From: Picocystis sp. L7
Taxonomy: Eukaryota > Chlorophyta > Picocystophyceae > Picocystales > Picocystaceae
Assembly: GCA_020975725.1 (NCBI GenBank)
Contig: QXJR01000023.1
Coordinates: 372,001 to 436,000 of the forward strand
Length of the DNA: 64,000 bases
Direction of reading: 5' to 3'
The translations under genes and the position numbers were made by a program. This document shows, piece after piece, positions 10,228 to 19,512 of this stretch (positions within the stretch are counted from its first letter, which is position 1; the number at the start of each line of letters is the position of its first letter). The notes beneath the pieces were generated by a model. It was given only the letters and a program-made list of their open reading frames with translations. It had not been told where the DNA came from and ran no database searches.

Positions 10228-11923
10228 CGCCACCACCAACGCCGATGCAGACACACCCCTTTTTAGCAGACACACCCTTTCCTTCGACATCCCCCATGGA
10301 GGTCTCGAGGGAGAAAGGGGTGTGGACCCATCCCGGAAACGGGGGTGTGGAAGGATGGGGAAGGTAAGGTTGCTGTTGTTTACCATCAACACAACACAAC
10401 GGATGGACGAATCTCGCAGAAACAATCCGTCCACAAATGCACGCATGCACGAGAAGGAAACGTTCGTCCCGTCCTTCGCCGTGGATTGCCCATTGTGTGC
10501 ATCGCATCGCGCGGTGGAGACGAGGAAAGATCGTCGTGCGGGCGCCCGTTTGTTCGTTGATAAACGAGTTTCGCTGCTTTGCACGATGTTGTGTTGATGC
10601 TTTTATCAAACCGAACACGAGGGGAAGAAAATGTTGCCACTCTTCTAGGGGGCAACGATCCATGGCCCCTAGAGAGTTGTGCGACGAGGCTTCAACTTCG
10701 CCTCCTTTTTCCTTGATGCTTCTTCGACGATCCAAACAACGGAACATGGCTCTTGCATCGTGGAAGCGGAATCCTATGCGTTAGCGATCGCGGGATGGAG
10801 GGTCGAACCTTGTGATTGTCAAGCCCGGCATGGTTAGTTTCATCGTCACGCAACCTTGCACGGGAGGTCGGATCACTATCTAGTAATGTATTGTTTGATT
10901 GGGCATGGTAAGTGCTCTTTTGCCCGGTTTGTATCACTTATGTTTGGCTGCTTCGCGTAGGTTGCAAGGAAGGCCTTGCTTCCCATCCACGAGAGTGCTT
11001 TCGATGTGGAAGTAGGGATGCGATGGTACGTGAATGGTACTCGGCGTGGGTTTCGCCCAGATTCACTAGATGGAGGCGGATATGATCCTTGTGTGATTGC
11101 ATCGTAATTTCCGTGCTCAAAAGCTTCGTGCGTTCATTGGACGGCGAGTCACCTGTCTCGATCCACGATTAGAGATGCATGCGTCGTACGGTTTTACGCA
11201 CCGCAGTGCATGGGAATTCGGCGGTTTTTCGTCCTTACCATGGAGCACGGGCCGACAAGATCACACGCGCATGGTTCGTGTGTGTATCCCGTGGCCTTTG
11301 ACGGTATCCTCGAGATGCCTCGACGCTTCTCATGCCCCTCCTTTGCACCCTTGCGTTTCATTTGGACGGGAAGAGCGGGTCGCATGGGACGTTTCATCCT
11401 CGGGGAGGCACATGCGAAGTGAAGGGCGCATCATGTTTCTCTCCCGTGTGGCTTGCATTGCATCTATCTCTTCTCCACCGGTCGGCACTTTCCCTTTGCG
11501 ACGGCAAGGAGAGATTGGATGTGCACCTTTGACCCACCCATCCATCCATGGATCGTGGGGTTGGGTGTGCACGGTGGGTGGGAACCCCCACCCCCTCTCG
11601 TGTGTGGTCCATCTCGACGTCGGCGTTCGAGTGGGAGAGCGAGTGGGAGTGGGACTGGGAGTGGGAGTTTGAGTGGGACTGGGAGTGGGACAGGGAGTGG
11701 GAGTTTGATTGGGACTGGGACAGCGAGTGGGAGTTTGAGTGGGAGTTTGAGTGGGAGTGGGAGTGGGAGTGGGAGTGGGTCAGGGGGAACGTGGACGTGG
11801 GGGTTTGGTGCTTCGTCGAAGGGGACCGTTGGTGCGAAACGGTGGTCTCTCCTCGCCCACGTGATCCGGTCTCGCCTCGGGGGACACAACCACGTCACAA
11901 CCTCGGTGCTGCCAACGGGGGCG
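10228..11923. other. Divergent intergenic region between HBS1 and GluRS genes
   Basis: This holds the two 5' regions back to back. Near HBS1 there are repeated ACACCCC words. No TATA box is obvious. The part next to GluRS contains a GAGTGG hexamer array. I see no further gene. Confidence 0.5.
11629..11782. repeat. GAGTGG-type hexanucleotide array
   Basis: About 150 bases of imperfect 6-bp repeats (GAGTGG/GACTGG/GAGTTT). The frame through it is open and in phase with the synthetase, giving a Gly/Ser-rich peptide. The first well-placed ATG is downstream at 11924, so I treat the array as 5' untranslated or promoter DNA. Confidence 0.8.
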
Positions 11924-14236
11924 ATGGAGGGTGTGCAGCACCCGGGGGAGGTGCCTCCCCTCGTGCTGTGCGCAGCCCTTCGGGTGGCGGCGGAGGAGGG
12001 AAGGGGTGCCCACGGACCACCAGGTGCAGAAGCAAAGACATGGATCCAAAAACCAGGAATGGATGAGGATGCAAACAAGGTGGACACATGCACGTGGCGA
12101 AAGGATGCGAAAGACGTGGGCGTCGAGATGCATCCCCACCTGGGTCTCCATGCCTTGAAGGGCTTGCCGGAGGGGACAGGTGAAGGGTGGTGGGAAGTGC
12201 TGAACAGGGTGATGCGAAAGAACACAGAAGAGAAGGATACCGAAACACAAGATCCAGAAATGATGCTGGAAGAACAAAAGTGGGTGGAGTTCGCCATGGA
12301 GAAACTAGTGGCCGGTGGAAAACTCGCAGAAGCGGTCCGGGAAGTGGAACAGAACCTGGAACGAAACCACCAAGATGCTGGACAGGGATTGGAACACAAA
12401 CATTGGATGGTTCGTGGATCCAAAAACTACGGTGCCTCAGATATAGCTGTGTGGGCCCAATTGTCCGCGCTGCCACAATGGAAAGCCATGAAAAAAAAAG
12501 GGACAGCCACCAAACACGTCATGGAACTCTGCGACAGGCTCGAAACATCCATCCCTGGATTGACCGAGCTTGCGAAAGAGCATGAGGAAGCGATAAGGCC
12601 CAAATCTGCAAAGAGCAAGCCGCCAGCTGTCAACACCACTGGGTCTGGTGAAGGAGGCAAAGGAAAAGTCAAAAGCATGGGAGCATTTGTCGACCTGCCT
12701 GGGGCGGAAGTTGGAAAGGTGGTGACCCGTTTCCCTCCCGAGCCTTCAGGCTACCTTCACATCGGTCATGCCAAAGCTGCACTGCTGAACGATTACTTTG
12801 CAGAAAAATATGATGGCAAGATGCTGGTGCGGTTCGACGATACCAACCCTTCGAAAGAGAAGGATGAGTTCGTGGATAACATCATCCAGGATATGAAAAC
12901 TCTTGGCCTCAAATTTGACACTATCACCTACACCTCAGACTATTTTGGGCAGCTGCTTGATCTTTGCGAGAAGATGATCCTTGAAGGAAAGATGTATGCT
13001 GACGACACTCCTACAGAAAAAATGAGACTAGAGCGAATGGATGGGATCGAATCGAGGAACAGGAATGCGTCCGTGGAAGAAAATCTGGCTGCCTGGGAGG
13101 AAATGAAAGCAGGCACTGAAAGGGGGCTGAGTTTCTGCATACGCATGAAAATGGACATGCAAAATCCCAACAAGGCCCTGCGAGATCCTGTTTGCTACAG
13201 GTGCAACGTGCTACCACATCATCGCACGGGTTCGAAATACAAGGTCTACCCCACCTACGACTTTGCCTGTCCTTATGTGGATTCAACCGAGGGTGTGACG
13301 CATGCCCTCCGTTCGAGTGAGTACAAGGATCGAGAAGCCCAGTATTACTGGATGCTGAAACTCATGGGCATTCGAAAGGTGAAGATTTGGGAGTTCTCAC
13401 GGCTGAATTTTGTGTATACCCTTCTTTCGAAGAGGAAGCTGCAATGGTTTGTTGACACTGGTAGAGTGGAGGGCTGGTTCGATCCCCGCTTTCCGACCGT
13501 TCAAGGAATAACTCGTAGGGGGTTGCAAGTGGAAGCATTGAAAGAATTCATTCTCTCTCAGGGATCTTCCAAGAACATCAACAACATGGAATGGGACAAG
13601 TTGTGGACAATGAACAAAAAGGTTATTGACCCAGTATGCCCCCGGCACACTGCCATCATGAAGAAGGGCAAGACCCCTATTCACATTGTGGACGGACCAG
13701 AAGAACCAGAATTAGTCACTTTGCCTAGGCATAAGAAGAATCCAGATGCGGGTACAAAAATTACCGCAAGGACGAAGGATATTTGGATTGATGCAGAGGA
13801 TGCCCACACCATCTCAGAAGGGGAAGAGATTACCTTGATGGATTGGGGCAACTGTGTTATCACCTGCATCAAAAAGAACCCAGCAGGAGAAGTGGAATCT
13901 TTGGTGGGTCGTCTCAATCTGGAAGGTTCAGTGAAGACCACCAAGCTGAAGCTGACGTGGTTGCCGGATACGGAGGAGCTTGTGGAGCTCACGCTTGTGC
14001 ACTTCGGCTATTTGATCACGAAAAAGAAGCTCGACGAAGGTGAAAACTTTGAGGAATTTGTCAATGAAAATTCAAGGAACGAGTTCATTGCGCTTGGTGA
14101 TCCGAATATGAGATCGATAAAAAAGGGGGAAGTTTTACAGCTGGAACGCAAGGGATTTTACATCTGTGACGAGCCGTATGGAGGCATTGGCAATCCCATG
14201 GTTCTCTTTGACATTCCTGATGGAAGGCAAAAATGA
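11924..14236 (+). CDS. Cytosolic glutamyl-tRNA synthetase
   Basis: The 770-residue class I synthetase charges tRNA-Glu. An N-terminal GST-like domain (about 1-210) contains NYGASDIAVWAQLSALPQW, the complex-binding module seen in eukaryotic GluRS. The catalytic Rossmann domain starts near residue 265 with RFPPEPSGYLHIGHAKAA (HIGH motif), and the KMSKS-type loop is LLSKRKL (about residue 500). The C-terminal beta-barrel anticodon domain carries RLNLEGS and the ending VLFDIPDG. This is the archaeal/eukaryotic GluRS type with VTHALRSSEYKDR, not the plastid bacterial type. An AATAAA at 14249-14254 is a plausible poly(A) signal. The reading frame has no intron and converges on the malic enzyme gene 225 bp away. 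Confidence 0.92.
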   Translation: MEGVQHPGEVPPLVLCAALRVAAEEGRGAHGPPGAEAKTWIQKPGMDEDANKVDTCTWRKDAKDVGVEMHPHLGLHALKGLPEGTGEGWWEVLNRVMRKNTEEKDTETQDPEMMLEEQKWVEFAMEKLVAGGKLAEAVREVEQNLERNHQDAGQGLEHKHWMVRGSKNYGASDIAVWAQLSALPQWKAMKKKGTATKHVMELCDRLETSIPGLTELAKEHEEAIRPKSAKSKPPAVNTTGSGEGGKGKVKSMGAFVDLPGAEVGKVVTRFPPEPSGYLHIGHAKAALLNDYFAEKYDGKMLVRFDDTNPSKEKDEFVDNIIQDMKTLGLKFDTITYTSDYFGQLLDLCEKMILEGKMYADDTPTEKMRLERMDGIESRNRNASVEENLAAWEEMKAGTERGLSFCIRMKMDMQNPNKALRDPVCYRCNVLPHHRTGSKYKVYPTYDFACPYVDSTEGVTHALRSSEYKDREAQYYWMLKLMGIRKVKIWEFSRLNFVYTLLSKRKLQWFVDTGRVEGWFDPRFPTVQGITRRGLQVEALKEFILSQGSSKNINNMEWDKLWTMNKKVIDPVCPRHTAIMKKGKTPIHIVDGPEEPELVTLPRHKKNPDAGTKITARTKDIWIDAEDAHTISEGEEITLMDWGNCVITCIKKNPAGEVESLVGRLNLEGSVKTTKLKLTWLPDTEELVELTLVHFGYLITKKKLDEGENFEEFVNENSRNEFIALGDPNMRSIKKGEVLQLERKGFYICDEPYGGIGNPMVLFDIPDGRQK

Positions 14237-14248
14237 AGTGCTGGGGCC

Positions 14249-14254
14249 AATAAA
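14249..14254 (+). terminator. Possible poly(A) signal AATAAA after GluRS
   Basis: The hexamer lies 12 bases after the stop codon, in the 225-bp spacer before the convergent malic enzyme gene. The position is close to the stop, so it is only a candidate. Confidence 0.35.
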
Positions 14255-14461
14255 CATGAGGATTAATTACATTCTACTTTCAAAAAATTGGTTGAGCAGC
14301 ATCAGTATGACTTCCTGTTGCTGCCACTAAAGTATTCTCCCAATCGTGCTTTGGAGCGCGCAAGCATTTGTATGACTAGGTTATCGTGGATTTCATATTG
14401 TCCACCAATTTCACAGCCTGAAGATGCAATAAAGCTTTCGAGTCGTTCTATGAATGCCAAC

Positions 14462-16450
14462 CTACGGCCTGAACACAAGTGGATTGTAGTGAGGGCTGTA
14501 CATATTAGCTTTGATATAGTTCACGAGTTCATCTTCACCCCTTTCAATCAGCCTCAGTGCCCTACCGGTCAATCTCCCTTCCTCGTGTGCTGCTCTGATC
14601 ACTGATAGAGCCATGAACAAAGAGATGCGCCGGATGTTTTTCAAATTTGGATACACGGAGCCTTTTGCCAGCTCCTCATCTGTGAGCAGCTTTGACAGAG
14701 CTTCGGACGCTGCCATCAGCATCCCATCTGACACAACACCTGTCTTCCCTAGAAAAGCCCCCAAAGCAAGCCCAGGAAAGATGTACATGTTGTTGGCTTG
14801 GCTTGAGGCACATATCTTGTCATCCAGCTCAACATCCTGAAAAGGACTGCCGCTTGCGAAGATAGCGCGGCCTTGTGTACACCGCTGCGCGCTTTCTGCC
14901 GTGCACTCAGAGGAGGAGGTAGGATTCGACATGGGAAAAATCATAGGCTTTTCACAGTGCTTCCCGACTTCAGTGAGTACCTCATCTGTGAAGAGCCCCC
15001 CAACAGTGGAAAGTCCCATGAGACACGTAGGCTTGACACGCTTCACAACGTTCAGCAAGGACATGCCTTCCGTCTCTGCCTCTGGCCTGGCAAACAAATG
15101 AACATGTGATGGGAGGTTGGCCCTTGCCCTAGTGATCAAACCATCTTTGTCAAGAATCCAGAAATTTTTCGCAGCATCTTCCTGTTTAAGACCATGCTTC
15201 TCCATTGCTTTCAGAATTTGGGTCGCCACACCAATGCCCGCACTACCAGCTCCGGTCAAGACAATCTTCTCCTGCACCAGCGCGGATGGGGGGAGGCCCC
15301 TTACTTTGAGCCCTCCCACAAGACCGGCCAGCGCGGTTGCTGCAGTTCCTTGAATGTCGTCGTTGAACACGAGGTGCTTGTGCCTGTATCTTTCCAGCAG
15401 GGTGTGCGCATGAGAGGTCTGGAAGTCTTCAAACTGCACGACCGCGTTCGGGTACCTCGCCATGACAGCATGCAGGAACTCGTCCACAATTTCGTTGTAT
15501 GCTTCACCTTCCAAGCGAGGTCTTGGGATCCCCATGTAGAAAGGGTCATCCCAGTACGCTTTGTTGTTCGTTCCAACGTCAATGACACACGGCAAGACGC
15601 GCATGGGATGAAATCCCGCTGCAGCGACGTAGATGTCCAGCTTTCCGATGCAAATGCCAAGGCCCTGCATGCCCAGATCGCCCAGCCCGAGCACGCGGCT
15701 CCCATCGGTGACCACGACCGCATCGACCTCTTCTGCGGGCCAGTTGTAGATCATGGATGACATGTGACCTCGATCTTCCGCGCTGAAGAACATGCCTCTG
15801 GGTCGACGGAAGTTCTTGGAGTACGTCCTACAAGCCCATCCTACGGTGGGCGTGTATACGATGGGTGCCATTTCGACGAAGTTTTCCATGAGCACCTTGT
15901 AGAAGAGCGTTTCATTCCGATCTTGCAATTCTTGGAGCACCTTCCACTTGCGTATGTTTTCGGCAGTGACGTCGCTTCTCTGCTTCCCTTTTTCCAGGAT
16001 TTCCTGTTTCCTGATCCTGGCCACTTCCCCTTCGTGGTAATCCCTCATGATTCTTTCTTTTTGCAATTCAAAGGAGATTTGTCGGGTGGGGAGCAACCCC
16101 CGGAGTCCCAACCTTTCCCTCTCTGCAGCCGAGAAGGCGGTCCCTTTGTTGAGCCATGGATTGTGCAACACGTCCATCCCTCTCTTGGTGATGGAGATGG
16201 GTGCACGTAGGCCGGTGTCCAGGCTGTCTTCCTTGCGATCCTCTGCTTCCACCTCGGCAGCGATCCTGGCCACCGTGGCCTGGTCCTGGTCCGCCGCGTC
16301 CGACACCACGCCCCGGGGCGCCCCGGAACCGCACCACACAACCGGGGCGGGGCAACCGTCCCATACCCCCCGCCACGCCCCGGGGGCTCCTTTTCGACCG
16401 TTGGTGGCGCGTGCTGCGAGCAGCAACCGACGTGGGAGGTGGTGCGCCAT
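14462..16450 (-). CDS. NAD(P)-dependent malic enzyme
   Basis: The 662-residue enzyme oxidatively decarboxylates malate to pyruvate. The N-terminus (MAHHLPRRLLLAARATNGRK) is basic and Arg/Ala-rich, suggesting import into mitochondrion or plastid. The malic domain has the family signature YTPTVGWACR (about residue 200), and LVFNDDIQGTA carries the metal-binding acidic residues. The NAD(P)-binding domain follows with LTGAGSAGIG (about residue 398) and PMSNPTSSSECTAE. The eukaryotic length (550-650) fits. Cofactor choice cannot be fixed by eye. The start is the ATG at 16450; a GTG three codons further out is not used. The gene is intronless, converges with GluRS, and has a CCCTTTCGAAAGGG box 64 bp upstream. 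Confidence 0.92.
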   Translation of the reverse strand: MAHHLPRRLLLAARATNGRKGAPGAWRGVWDGCPAPVVWCGSGAPRGVVSDAADQDQATVARIAAEVEAEDRKEDSLDTGLRAPISITKRGMDVLHNPWLNKGTAFSAAERERLGLRGLLPTRQISFELQKERIMRDYHEGEVARIRKQEILEKGKQRSDVTAENIRKWKVLQELQDRNETLFYKVLMENFVEMAPIVYTPTVGWACRTYSKNFRRPRGMFFSAEDRGHMSSMIYNWPAEEVDAVVVTDGSRVLGLGDLGMQGLGICIGKLDIYVAAAGFHPMRVLPCVIDVGTNNKAYWDDPFYMGIPRPRLEGEAYNEIVDEFLHAVMARYPNAVVQFEDFQTSHAHTLLERYRHKHLVFNDDIQGTAATALAGLVGGLKVRGLPPSALVQEKIVLTGAGSAGIGVATQILKAMEKHGLKQEDAAKNFWILDKDGLITRARANLPSHVHLFARPEAETEGMSLLNVVKRVKPTCLMGLSTVGGLFTDEVLTEVGKHCEKPMIFPMSNPTSSSECTAESAQRCTQGRAIFASGSPFQDVELDDKICASSQANNMYIFPGLALGAFLGKTGVVSDGMLMAASEALSKLLTDEELAKGSVYPNLKNIRRISLFMALSVIRAAHEEGRLTGRALRLIERGEDELVNYIKANMYSPHYNPLVFRP

Positions 16451-18016
16451 GGCGTCCACCTCGTCTCCACGGGTTTTCCCCTTTCATCCCCCAGGATATC
16501 CACCCTTGCCTTCCCCTTTCGAAAGGGAAACGGTTTCCCTTTCCAAACCAGGGGAGACCCAGGTCTCCAAGGACGGGAAAGGGAGGGAGATCGGATCCGA
16601 TGCCCTGGTTTCTTCCCCTTTCGAAGCCATCCAGGAACCCGAAGGGAGGTCCTTTCGAACCCATCCAGGAACCCGAAGGATCGGATGGATGAGTGATCCA
16701 TGGATTCCAACCCCAGTGTAGCAACCGACAGTGCCCCACCACATAGGACAGGACACAAGAGGGTGCAGGAGAGAAGCACATGTGGGGAGACCAACATGGA
16801 ACCAACACCGCCATTCCCAAACGCAAAGGTGTTGCATCGAGCCTGTCCAAACAGAAAAGGCACCATCTGGGAGGAATACCTTCCATTCGAGTCGAAGAAA
16901 CAAATGGCAGCAGTCAAGACACATGCATGTACAACCATGACAAAGGACAGAAACTCTGCCATAACGCTAGATAAAGGATCCATGGCGCTTCTCCATCATG
17001 TTGCAGGCAAAAATCGAATGCGCAAACCCAGGGGGGGCTCTCGTGCAGCCGACATCACGGGCATGCATCGACAGGAAGACATGGGATTCAAACTTTGGGA
17101 GCGCAGAGCTGCCTGGCGGGAATCATCGTCCCATCTAAAGAATCCTTGCGGAGCATGCAGCTTGTTGCTACCATGATGATTCGAGCTGTGATCGTGCTCC
17201 GTGTGACCTCGAGCCCGATGAGAAGGAAAAGATATCGCCCTTGAATCTGAGACGCCCAAAGGCATGGGATTCGAAACCATTTGTGCGCTGTAGGCGACCA
17301 CACGAGTAGCACGTTGCGCAAACAGAAACTCATGGAAGGGAAAGCGAGCGTACATTCTTGAGGGGCCATGACCTCTTCTGCGATGTGAATGGGCTGTTCT
17401 GTTTGGGTGTGGCCTGAGAGCAAGCGAAACAAGTGACCAAGGTGTGACACTCTCATTCAAGCTCCAAACATGTTGATGACGAGTTGAGTGTCACCAACGT
17501 CACAGCACAAGCGCAACACCTGGTGGATCGGCCCATGCAAACCACCATCTCCTCTGAAAAGTATTTCTAACCTAATTTGCCCCTGCACTGAGCCCGACGT
17601 GCGCACTTTCTAACGCCTCAGCTTCGCGTTCATGGGGAGGTCCGCGGTGTTTGGTGAAAGGTACATACCCAGCAGTGACCACGTGGGGCAACCAAGGGAA
17701 GATATACGCGTCTAGTTGGGTGCAACTCTTGCTTTTTTCCTCCTACGGTCCAGCGGTTCTTCAGCGGACCGCTTGTCAATACTCCTGCTCCAGCACGAAA
17801 GAACACGCTACGGTAAGACCTCTATGGCGGACCGGTGTAGGATTCATGATGGACACAAAGCCGGAGAGTGTGGACAAGCGATCGGTTGTCGAAGCAAGGA
17901 TACGCACCGCGGTCCTTCCATGCACATCCAATTATTACACCCATGCTTCCAATCCGCACTGAAAACCAACCCCCCGCACTCCGTGCACAAAAACCAGTGT
18001 TCGAGATCATCCGCTG
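16451..18016. other. Malic enzyme 5' region and gene-free interval
   Basis: 16451-16700 is GC-rich promoter/leader with the TTCGAA boxes. 16700-18016 has only short frames; the longest (minus, 16996-17460) shows no domain and unremarkable composition. No tRNA was found there on inspection. Confidence 0.45.
16514..16527. promoter_or_regulatory. Perfect palindrome CCCTTTCGAAAGGG upstream of malic enzyme
   Basis: This 14-bp perfect palindrome is 64 bases before the ATG at 16450. Related half-palindromes occur at 16615-16628 and near 16651. It is the clearest copy of the box shared by several 5' regions in this window. Confidence 0.4.
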
Positions 18017-19075
18017 CTAGCCAAGGAACGGCAGCACAAGATACTCCGCGTAAAAGAGCTTCCAGATGAACATGTAGAAGTCATACAAGGACGTCGAGGA
18101 AGCAATGACCACCGCTCTGGATCGGAACCACAGCAGCGCAAGAAAAATAAAGTGGGCCATGCTGCTCACCACGCGGAAGTTCCCCTCGCAGCCAATCATG
18201 GAGTAGGCAATGGCCACGGCATAGATCCCGGTGAGCAGCCCCATGCATATGTAGAAGACGTTTCGGGGCCCCATTCGGACGCTAAGCGTCCGGATGGTGT
18301 TTTGGCGATCCCCGTCCACGTCTGGTATGTCTTTGAAGAAGGCGATGACCAGGCTGAAGACGGCCATCAATCCCATGGTCAGGGCGATGGGTTTGGTGAG
18401 TTGCATGGCCTTTCCGGTGGCGGTTTGGGCATGCAGGGAGAAGCCCAGCTGCACGAGCACCGCCCTCACGGCAAAGATGCACGCAGCAGCGAGTGCTGGG
18501 TTTTTCTTCCATCTCATCCCTTTCGCATCCACCGAATAGAAGATGCCCAACACCAAGCTTCCCGTCAAGGTTCCCATCAGCGGTGTGGACCATGGCCATG
18601 CACCCATGATCAAGGCCATGGCTGCACACACCCAGGCGATTTTTTTTCCTTCTTCCACGGTCATGGCACCGCTTGCCAGTGGCAAGTACGGTTTGTTCAC
18701 TTTGTCCACTTGCACGTCGTACACTTGGTTGATGCCGACGATGGACACGTTCATGAGCAGCGCAGCGACGAGCGCCTGCACCAGCTTCCATCCGGCCGCG
18801 TCGGATGCGGCCAGTGCTTCCCTTCCCGCCGCCATCATCGAAACCGACGCCACGGACAGCGCGGTTCCTACCATGGTGTGTGGCCTGGTGAACGCCAGCC
18901 AGGCGCGCCACTTGCTCTCCACCACGCCTTCTGGCGCGCTCTCCGCCGCAGATGCCTTCCTCCTGGCGTTCCTGGAGCGCACCGTCCTTCCACGTCCCGT
19001 CCACGTCCTTCTCGTCCCTTCCTTGACCGCGTGCGACGCGCCATTCGTCCTCCAACGCGCCATCTTCGTCGCCAT
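18017..19075 (-). CDS. Homogentisate prenyltransferase (tocopherol/plastoquinone type)
   Basis: The 352-residue UbiA-family membrane enzyme joins homogentisate to a prenyl diphosphate in the plastid, the committed step of tocopherol (VTE2) or plastoquinone synthesis. Residues 1-50 are Arg/Ser/Thr/Ala-rich with few acids, like a transit peptide. The two diphosphate-binding motifs are visible: NQVYDVQVDKVNKPYLP (about residue 113) and KDIPDVDGDRQ (about 247). Eight to nine hydrophobic helices follow the usual pattern, ending FYAEYLVLPFLG. The sequence looks closest to phytyltransferase, but solanesyltransferase is not excluded. I start at ATG 19075 (MATKMARW). Upstream lie two TTCGAAAGG boxes and the 3' end of the kinesin gene. 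Confidence 0.88.
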   Translation of the reverse strand: MATKMARWRTNGASHAVKEGTRRTWTGRGRTVRSRNARRKASAAESAPEGVVESKWRAWLAFTRPHTMVGTALSVASVSMMAAGREALAASDAAGWKLVQALVAALLMNVSIVGINQVYDVQVDKVNKPYLPLASGAMTVEEGKKIAWVCAAMALIMGAWPWSTPLMGTLTGSLVLGIFYSVDAKGMRWKKNPALAAACIFAVRAVLVQLGFSLHAQTATGKAMQLTKPIALTMGLMAVFSLVIAFFKDIPDVDGDRQNTIRTLSVRMGPRNVFYICMGLLTGIYAVAIAYSMIGCEGNFRVVSSMAHFIFLALLWFRSRAVVIASSTSLYDFYMFIWKLFYAEYLVLPFLG

Positions 19076-19188
19076 GGCGATGCGCCAATCCGCCTTTTCC
19101 TTCGTGAAACTCGTCCCTCCCCCTTTCCCTCCCCGTGGGTCTTCCTTTCGGACCAGGTTCGAAAGGAAGACGATAGAAGGAAGGCCTC

Positions 19189-19200
19189 CCGTTCGAAAGG
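19189..19200. promoter_or_regulatory. TTCGAA-type box upstream of prenyltransferase
   Basis: CCGTTCGAAAGG lies about 115 bases before the ATG at 19075; a second GGTTCGAAAGG is at about 19156-19166. They match the box seen at 16514. Confidence 0.3.
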
Positions 19201-19512
19201 GAATGGGATCGGATCGACAAAGGAGAAGGGGGTGTCTTTCGTGGTCTCGAACCACAACTCTGGGACCCAAGAAGCCATCCCCTACACTTGCTCCAGGTGT
19301 TGGGTTCCACATGGACCGAGATGATGGAGTACCAAGGGCACAACCATAGCCCCACAGGATTGGAAAAGAATGGGAAGAGGAAGGTCAACCAACATGCCAA
19401 CCGCAACCCATGCGGTGATCCCTACGTCCATCAAGTGGGAGAGAAACAGGGATCGATCCAAGCATAAGTCCATTCATATCAATGAAAAAAAATCTAGGAC
19501 GCAGTCCAAGAA

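Noticed and set aside
11453-11923. N-terminal Gly/Ser extension of GluRS
   Set aside because: It is encoded by a hexamer array; the ATG at 11924 directly precedes the GST-like domain and is the simpler start.
17200-17300. GGTTTCGAATCCCATGCC on the minus strand, like a tRNA T-arm
   Set aside because: The T-stem pairs only partly, and no matching acceptor, D or anticodon stems are found around it.
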